Under the pieces are notes generated by a model. That model was not told the DNA's origin and did not search any database. It saw nothing but the letters and a program-made list of their open reading frames with translations. A program made the translations under genes and the position numbers. A stretch of DNA of 64,000 bases from Panicum virgatum (Eukaryota > Streptophyta > Magnoliopsida > Poales > Poaceae), in contig NC_053147.1 of the NCBI RefSeq assembly GCF_016808335.1, forward strand, positions 68,322,960-68,386,959, given 5' to 3'. This document shows positions 57,078 through 64,000 of this stretch, piece after piece (the stretch's first letter is position 1; each line of letters starts with the position of its first letter).

Positions 57078-57480
57078 TGTTAGCGTAGCTCTCGTGTAAA
57101 CTTGTGTTTCTCAGTTTCTGTTAGTTAGAAAGTTTGTTTCTTGCCTTAGCTGTCGCGGAGCTCAGCCTCCGGCTTCACCGGCCCGAGCGCGTCTTGTAAC
57201 TGCGCCACGATCTCTTTGTGGCGAGTGGAGTCCGCGTCGCGCGGCATGACCCGGCGTGTGGGATGGCACACGCATTCCTCGGATCATGGCGCGCGCCTGC
57301 AGGTGGAGAACGTGCCCCTGTTTCCCTTAGTTTGTTTTAGCTTATATAAATAAAAGCTTATCAGAAAACGTCGCAGTGATGCGGCACAAAAACCTCTGTG
57401 TCTTTGTTCAATCCACAAGCCTGTGTTCTTGAGAGTTCTTGAGAGCTGAGTGCTCTTGGCCGGAGCAATTCCGGCTGACA
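57078..57480 (+). mobile_element. Solo LTR, 403 bp
   Basis: The ends TGTTAGC and GCTGACA form a short imperfect inverted repeat. A perfect 5-bp TSD GGTTT flanks it (57073-57077, 57481-57485). The paralogous unit near 59515 lacks the insert and reads straight across, acting as an empty site. It contains CTTATATAAATAAAAGC near 57340 as a likely TATA region. Confidence 0.82.
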
Positions 57481-57485
57481 GGTTT

Positions 57486-57662
57486 CAATTTGCTGCTGAT
57501 GGATTCCTCTCAAGAACGGAAAAGAAATTTCTCTCCTCGCAGCTCAAGGTCCTCTCTGTCTCCGACCAGGGCACACGTTCTCGTGGGCTTGCGCAAGAAT
57601 ACAGGTTCGCGTTTGCCGGGTTACTCGAGATTTCCATGTGAGCTTCTTGGCGAAACCTGCTT
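57486..57662. repeat. Duplicated unit B (partner 59520-59695)
   Basis: Shares TTTGCTGCTGATGGATTCC, GCAGCTCAAGGTCCTC and GTGAGCTTCTTGGCGAAACC with the partner in the same order, with indels. The unit's left part (56930-57070) pairs with 59375-59515. Confidence 0.75.
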
Positions 57663-58215
57663 GTGGGACGGGGAGGTGGTGGCAGCCACCGCCGGACGCG
57701 ATCACCGTCGCCGATTTCCCCGGCGGTGCATGACGGCGAAACTGCCATCCCTCCGGGGCACCAGTTCGCCAACGCCGCAGCGTTGCTGCCGGTGCCGGTA
57801 TACAGGGCGGTCTCCCGCGGCGAGGCGGTGGCGCGGATGGCGGCGCCGCCGAGGCCGGCCGGTTGTCGCGGCGCTGGCGAGGTGTCGCGCGACCGGCCGT
57901 GGCGAACGGGCAAGCGAGCGGCGCCAGCGGCAGGCATCCAGGCCGCCGGGCGGACGGCATCTGGTTCACCGTCCACCCCGACCCCGGACGGTGTTTCATT
58001 TACCTGTCCGGATCCGGGATCACCTGGACCGTCGGATGTAAAGCGTGCGTGCAGGATCGATCCTACCGATTGGGCTGCTGGAGGTCGGAACACTGTGTGG
58101 GCCAAGCGGAGGCCCAATTACGGAGGACCCACCGGCCCAAGCGTGCGTGACCAGGAGGACTTCACCGTTCCGTTCTGTCTTCGTTGGTGGCCGACTCAAC
58201 TTTGAAACTCTGAAG
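57663..58215. other. GC-rich non-coding sequence
   Basis: Overlapping short frames on both strands, none recognisable. Hairpin copy c is at 57984-58011. Confidence 0.5.
57984..58011. repeat. CCGGACGGT hairpin, copy c
   Basis: Arms CCGGACGGT and ACCTGTCCGG, one base imperfect. Confidence 0.68.
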
Positions 58216-59360
58216 AGTCCAGTTCCCTCACTGATAACCAGAGTTAATTCCGGCATGTCTTGCTGTCGTTCAACTTGCGTCCGTGCCACTGGCCGGCGGC
58301 CGGCGTTGGACGTCGAGGTGGTGCGGTGGACGTCGTCGCGCCATCATTTCCGAGCCCGGAGCTAGCGCACTTGCTACTACGAGTCTACGACCCACACCAT
58401 GATGGCCGAGCATGACCTGCCAGACCGTCCGCGCAGGCGACCTCGTCCGGCTTACCATAGCCTACCACCGACCGAGATGAGAGCAGCGCGGACGACGACG
58501 AACGGTGCCTTCTAGGACTACAGCGCCGACCTCGCCGTCGGTTGGTCTCCACTGAGGTATTTCTCCTGCAACCGCTCAATGACGATTGACGAGACAGCCG
58601 GGCGGCAAGGACCCTCCCCGGACGGCGAGTGTCGGTGCCGCCGCGCGCGCGGGGAAGAAGATGCGGCAGTGAACGAAGCGCCGCGCGGGCCGGAGAGGCG
58701 AGGCTGGCTGCCGACGCCAAGGAAGACGCTTCGGCCACGGAGACGGACGCGGGGGTGAACGCGCGGTGCTCCTCTCACACAGCGTCGCCTCCGGTGACAA
58801 ACGGGAGAGCGCGGCGGCGAGCGGCGACGCGGTGGGCAGGCCGGCGGCCAGGACGGGGTGGTCGGCACTTCACCTGCCGTCCACCCCGGACGTCATCTCA
58901 TTTACCGTCCGGGGCTCGGGTTCTGTCTGGCCGTTGGATGTAGATAGTGCGGCCAGGATTCGTCCTGCCGTCCTCACCACTCAAACGCAGGAGCGTTCTC
59001 TGGGCCGCGGCCCATTACCTGAGCCCACCCTTCGCTGGACCAGCCCACAGGCTGCTGCGATTTGAAATCGTCGGAGGCTGATCGGAGCCCGCCGTTCTCT
59101 GCTGCGGTGCTGCTCCTCGGCGCCGCCAGTTCGCCGCCGACATGGAAATCCATCCACCACCACCGTCGTCGCGATCCCCAGGTGTTGGCGAAGGAAGCGC
59201 AGGAACACAGAGATGCAAGCTGATGAATGTCCGAGACGATGAGATGCGTTGAAGCAGCAGACAAACAGCCAAACTGACCTCTTCTTGTTTGAGATTCAGA
59301 CTTGGTGCGGGTACTTGATCTTCAGGCACCGCACGCTCGAGTATCTTCGCCTAATTCAGA
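58216..59360. repeat. Duplicated non-coding unit, copy 2 (partner 47622-48790)
   Basis: Includes the unoccupied equivalent of the gypsy target site (CTCTGAAGAGTCCAGTTCCCTCAC region, 58208-58231) and hairpin copy d. Confidence 0.7.
58886..58912. repeat. CCGGACG hairpin, copy d
   Basis: CCGGACG at the left and CGTCCGG at the right around a TCATCTCATTTAC-like interior. Confidence 0.65.
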
Positions 59361-59519
59361 CTTGGTGAGGGCTCTGCTGGTGTCTCTCGATCGCCGGCCG
59401 GCCATGTCCGGTGCTCGTCCGCCATTGCCGGCGCCAGCGCCCGCAACTGACGGCTGTTCGCCGGCGCCCGAAGCAGCTGGGTACAAAGATTCAGTAAGCT
59501 ACTGCCACAGCAGCAGCTC

Positions 59520-59695
59520 AGGTTTCAGTTTGCTGCTGATGGATTCCGATTCCTCTCCGGAATGGAATGTGATTTCTCTCCTTGCAGTAGCAGCTCAAGG
59601 TCCTCCTCTCCGTTTCGACCACGGCACGTTCTCGCAGCTCGTGGGCTTTCGCCTGGTTACTCATGTGAGCTTCTTGGCGAAACCTGCAGTTTACT
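59520..59695. repeat. Duplicated unit B, copy 2
   Basis: Partner of 57486-57662. Lacks the solo LTR. Confidence 0.75.
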
Positions 59696-60167
59696 TACGA
59701 CCAGCAATTACATGTTATTTTCAGTTTTGTGCCTTGTTTGCGTACATCCTATATTATGGGCGCTTATGGCCAGTAATTACGTTCAGTTTCCTATGCATTA
59801 ACTGAAGTAATAATATAACATCGCAACATACCTAAGCTGATCCGTATTATCACATTGCAGGATCAGATGACAGGGCACCAACAGTCTGAACATCCAAAAC
59901 CGTTCTCAGATGAGGTATCATCATCACAAGACAAAGACACTGATCCTAGAGAAAGTTGATGAAACATAACACAGCAGACAACCACCATGTAGCAACGTTA
60001 GCAACAGCTACTATTGCAAGATGCGAACTCCAGGTACGATACAACAGTTTACAGCACATGATGCTCCATAATTTAACGGTAGGTCACATTCACAAATAAA
60101 CTAGTACATTAAGTGATAATAGATAAGCATTTCCTAAAGCATCGATCAGGCTGAAGCTGCTTGATGA
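59696..60167. other. Non-coding, likely 3' flank of the minus-strand gene
   Basis: No open frames of note. AT-rich near 60070-60130. Confidence 0.45.
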
Positions 60168-60502
60168 CTACTCGCCATCGGACACAGGGTCCCTGTGCTT
60201 GAAGAGGTCCTTGCATTGACTGTAGAGCATTGGGGCCATGCATATGGCAGAAATCACAGAAGCAACACTAGTAGCGGCAGCCATAGCAAAAGCCGGGTGG
60301 TACGGCTCCGAACACAGGAACCTCTTGCTGCAGAACCTGCAGGGGATTCCATTATTAATTACTTCCATCGGAAAAACCAGAACAATACACATCGGATAAA
60401 CTGTGCGATTGCAATCTTATGGCAATGCACTTACTGTTCCATCTTCCTAGGCGCCTTGATGCTTCCAGCTCCTCGAGAAAGCATGGGGTTTCGCCACTGA
60501 CC
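60168..60502 (-). pseudogene. Last two exons of an unrecognised gene (small membrane-associated C-terminus)
   Basis: Exon 60502-60435 and exon 60336-60168 join in frame (GAACA|GTAAGTGC ... CCCTGCAG|GTTC), giving 78 residues and a TAG stop. An acceptor TTGTTGCAG precedes the first exon. The protein reads QWRNPMLSRGAG.., then CSKRFLCSEPYHPAF, then a hydrophobic stretch (AMAAATSVASVISAICMAPM), and ends DPVSDGE. I do not recognise the family. The upstream intron runs into a CACTA transposase fragment on the same strand, so the 5' exons are either beyond it, lost, or were never here (captured fragment). It is called a pseudogene only because it is incomplete. Confidence 0.5.
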
Positions 60503-60529
60503 CTGCAACAAATGATCAGGTCGGTTAGT

Positions 60530-61839
60530 GTATCTTTTGACTGCCCATACGTACCAAGAAATCCTAGCAGGTTCACGCAAAGATTCTTCGTCAAGTGCAT
60601 CACATCGATTGCGTTGCTGACCTCCAAGACATCCCAATATGGGAGCTCCCATAGTATGGACTTCTTCTTCCATATTGGGACATGGCCGTTTTCATTATTC
60701 GAAACTTGTTTGCTTCCACGGTCCTTTCCAAACACAACATAGACATCCTTCACCATCGAGAAAACATGCTTCCCGTTTCGGAATATAGGCTTAGCACGAG
60801 TTTCTGGTTCCCCTTTGAAATGTTTTCTTTTTCTTCTTAAGGGGTGGTTGAGGTGAAGGAATCGACGATGACCCATGTACACGACCTTCCTACAATTTTT
60901 TAGATACAAGCTGTCGGTTTCTTCTAGACAATGAGTGCATGCCTGGTATCCCTTATTGGACTGTCTGGACAGATTGCTAAGTGCAGGCCAATCGTTGATG
61001 GTAACAAAAAGCAATGCTCGCAGGTCAAAATTCTCCTGTTTGTACTCGTCCCAAACACGTACACCTTCCTCCTTCCACAACAGCAAAAGTTCATCAACCA
61101 ACGGTCTTGGGTACACGTTAATATCATTGCCCGGTTGTTTTGGGCCTTGGATAAGCACCGGCATCATCATGTACTTCCGCTTCATGCATAGCCAAGAAGG
61201 AAGATTGAACATACAGAGGGTCACAGGCCATGTACTGTGACTGCTGCCCCACTCGCCGAATGGATTCATTCCGTCCGTACTTAAACCAAACCTTATGTTC
61301 CTTGGGTCGTTTTCAAAATCTGGGAAATCTCTATCCACGTTTCTCCACTGGGACCCATCCGTAGGGTGTCTCAGCATCTGATCTTGCTTACGCTCTTCTT
61401 TGTGCCACCGCATCAATTTAGCATTGGATTTATTTCTGAAAAAGCGATTCAAATGTGGTATTACTGGGAAATACCACATCACCTTAGCGGGAACTTTTTT
61501 CTTGACGGGCTCTCCGTCGACCTCACCAGGATCATTTTGCCCGATCTTGTACCGTTTTGCATCACAGACAGGACAAGCATCCAGTTTCTCATAGAATACA
61601 ATCGTTAGGACATGCGTCAATTTTCTGTACCTCCAATCCAAGAGGGCAAACAACCTTCTTTGCTTTGTATGTTGTAGAGGGCAGTTCATTTCCCTCTGGA
61701 AGCATGTTCTTTACGATTCCAAGTAGCTCCTCAAATCCCTTATCGGTGACACCATTAGCTGTCTTCCACTGCAGCATTTCAAGTGTGGTACCCAACTTTT
61801 TAAGCCCCTGCTTGCAATCTGGATACAATTCTGGAATAC
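60530..61839 (-). pseudogene. CACTA (En/Spm) TNP2-like transposase fragment
   Basis: A Transposase_21-type protein of CACTA elements, which binds and cuts element ends. The reading begins about 61828 (MYPDCKQGLKKLGTTLEMLQWK..), crosses a small deletion near 61590 that shifts the frame at ..ACPNDCILYEKLDACPVC.., and continues to about 60530 (..LLGFLGTYGQSKDT). Typical features are CPVC..RY, VMWYFPVIPHLNRFF, a DGMNPFG motif, PWLCMKRKYMMMP-like and DVMHLTKNLCVNLLG. Both ends are cut: the right end abuts the segmental duplication at 61840 and the left end runs into an intron of the unknown gene. Confidence 0.85.
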
Positions 61840-64000
61840 GAAATGCAACACGAGCCGTTTCATGCGAAACGAACCTACGATTCTGGAATACGACATGCTA
61901 ACTGAATGATTGATGTACGAACACTTCATAGGGTACTTGCAGTTGGAGCAATTTATGCATGTCTTTACTATATGTGCTAGCTATATATAAACTCAACACA
62001 TAAACGGGTCGGCTACCAAGTACTACTAGTACTATATATAGACCAGTGCCATGCCTTGAATGAGGTTCAAAAATCAAACTGTTACAAGTTCAATCATCTT
62101 CTGACTTGTGTTAATCTTTCATCACATATATATGGGTAACCAGTGAAGTATTGGAGCAAACCAAAAGTCCAAAACAATATGGTGGGTGTTGACTTCTATA
62201 CAATTGTGTGAATCCCAAGCTGGGTTGGATAGATAGGCTTGCTGCGTGTTGGATAGCTACTCTTTGTTGGGATTCTGATCTGTAAAGCTTAAACAGTGAA
62301 CTCATTAAATGATCTACAGTAAAATAATTAATGAAAAGCTAAAGAAGATAAGGGAACGGGATGGAAACATCCCGCGCCGCCTTGATCAGGGGCGGCAACC
62401 GACGTAGGCATGTCGGTTTCCCCGGTGTGCAACTTGCCTATATAAAGGGGCAGAAACCCCGTTAAAAAGGTGTTGATCACCTTCGCGTTGCCAACACCGG
62501 GGTTTTGTGACCGGCTCAAACACACACACATACACAGATGAAAGAAGAACAGAGCAAGAAGAGGAAAGACGGAAGCTCAAGAGCAAAGGTACTAAACCTA
62601 ATTGAGCTCCCTGTTTGTGGTTCAAATCTTAGCCTAGTGATCCTATAAGACCTAACAATGGCACCAGAGCCATCTAGAGCTAAGTTTGAACCCTCTGAGT
62701 TTTCGGTTTCATGTCAAAAGCCCATATTCACGTCGTTTTGCCTCTGTTAAGTTGAAATAATGCCCGAAATGATGTCAATTCGAGCTAGAGCTTCGAATTA
62801 AGCATGAGAAAGGAGGGGAATTGAAGCAATTAAGTACTAATCCTAAGAAATTCCCCAAATTCCCAAATCAGGAACCCTAGCTACAGTGTTATCCCCAAAA
62901 TTTTCCCCAAATCCTTGAACCCTAACCCTAAGATCTAAGAGAAGGGCGAGGAGACATACCTAAGGGCCGTCCTGGCCATTGCTGGCCTCGGTGTTGCCGC
63001 GGCCGGCGCCTCAGTGCGGGCACACGCCCGGGACTTGGCCCCGTGCGGTTCCCTTATCCCCGCCGCAACGGCTCGCCGCCGGCCTCCTCTAGGGGCCAGC
63101 GCGATGCCGGTAGACCGGCCAGCGGCCGGATCCTGGCCCCCTCGCCGTCGCCACCGCGGATCTGGGGGATCTCACGCGCGCGGTCGGCGGGTGCCTTAGG
63201 GCACCGACGAGCGCTGCTCGACGGAGCTGCGCGCACGCGTTCGCGGCGCGCACCTCCGGCGAGCGGAGCTCGGCGGCGCCGTGGCCTCCCTCCGCGCCGG
63301 CGTGGCGCTTCGCATCGCTCGCCGCCGTCGCTCTCGTCGGCTCGCTCGGTCGCTCGTGGAGTGAAGAGAGAGAAAGGGGGCAAAGAAATGATTAGGGTTT
63401 GCGGGCGGGGCGCGGCCGAACGGCTTTTTAAGGCGGCCCGGGCGTGGCGTCGAGCGTCGGATTTCATCCGACGGCGCACGCATCTCGCGGCCGAAGCGGG
63501 CCGGCGGGAGGCCGGCGGGGGTGGCACATTCCCGGCCCAGGCCCAAGTTTTTGGGCCTGAGGCCCGGGTGGAGAGGCGGTTCGGCCAAATGGGCCGGGCC
63601 GAAATAGTGCTGGGCCGAAAAATGAGTGATGGGCCGAATTTAATTGTTATTTTTCTGGAAAATTATGATATGGGTATTGGGCTGTATAGTGTTGGGCCTA
63701 AAAATACTTATGGGCTGAAATAATGTTGGTTTAGGTTATAAATATTGTTTTATCTTTAAGTATTACGATTATGGTTATTATCTCATGTTTAAAGTTTAAA
63801 GATATATCTTTTGGCAAACAATAACAAGGATTATGATTAGACTTGTTAAGTAATGAAATTTTCTCATGTTTATTTAAATTTTATGACATTTACATTATGA
63901 CTATTACTTGAAGTTATTGTTTTATATGTTATAAGCGATATCTTTATATAGTAAGGCCAAAATTAAGTAAAATTATGATAAATTTATGTAATTATGAATG
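61840..64000 (+). repeat. Segmental duplication copy 2, runs off window
   Basis: Repeats 48887-51050 with few changes, including the same flank to the left of the LTR. Confidence 0.9.
62265..62657 (+). repeat. 5' LTR of the duplicated non-autonomous element
   Basis: 393 bp, matching 49313-49705. The primer-site-like motif follows at 62659, and the interior continues to the window end with the antisense promoter-like block at about 62960-63722. Confidence 0.9.

Noticed and set aside
60519..60532. CACTA-type terminus (GGTCGGTTAGTG ending in TAGTG) at the edge of the TNP2 fragment
   Set aside because: It lies inside or right at the end of transposase coding sequence with no 3' UTR, no subterminal repeats and no matching CACTA end or 3-bp TSD in the window.

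Overview
This window looks like intergenic and nested-transposon DNA from a grass nuclear genome (Poaceae, probably panicoid). The signs are a Cassandra TRIM carrying a 5S rRNA domain, an RTE-clade LINE with a (TTG)n tail, Ty3/gypsy chromovirus-type and Ty1/copia LTR retrotransposons primed by initiator Met-tRNA, a MULE, a CACTA transposase fragment, an 8-bp-TSD hAT element, and CpG-rich monocot-style gene 5' regions. No bacterial, organellar or CRISPR features are present.

Layout. 1-777: right part of a Cassandra element inserted in a Mutator-like (MULE) transposase. 778-5720: decayed MULE transposase, then a GRF zinc-finger gene (+) and a Myb/SANT-like gene (-), all with nonsense codons. 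6019-6955: non-autonomous hAT with a perfect 8-bp TSD. 8981-22980: one F-box gene on the minus strand, split by an RTE LINE (9242-12574, 15-bp TSD) and by a very young LTR element (13122-22580, TSD TGTCC) that has 3,688-bp LTRs and no gag or pol. Without the two insertions the F-box frame is open for 395 codons. 25757-31209: an RRM-protein pseudogene split by an intact copia element (25858-30710, TSD GGGTT, 1,469-aa polyprotein). 31496-32529: an unidentified element with a TGCAAC-rich minisatellite, bounded by (TA)n tracts. 33235-47621: a 14.4-kb gypsy element on the minus strand (TSD GTTCC). Its gag-pol is in one frame with nine stops, and it has an extra coiled-coil ORF before gag. 47622-64000: diverged duplicated non-coding units, a non-autonomous LTR element (49313-55776, TSD CTCTT), a solo LTR (57078-57480, TSD GGTTT), the last two exons of an unknown gene (60168-60502, minus), a CACTA TNP2 fragment (60530-61839, minus), and a second copy of the 48887-51050 segment running off the end.

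The strongest candidates for something undescribed are in the gypsy-type elements. Both long-LTR families carry, at matching places inside the LTR, two short exon-like open stretches. They are separated by a roughly 1-kb GC-AG intron, and the phase-1 junction restores an acidic Pro/Glu-rich reading frame. The autonomous element also has a 345-codon ORF between its 5' LTR and gag. All eleven premature stops in its two ORFs fit glutamine codons (CAG/CAA to TAG/TAA).

All calls come from reading the sequence. No database search or alignment program was used. Family names come from recognised motifs, and functions are inferred from family knowledge.
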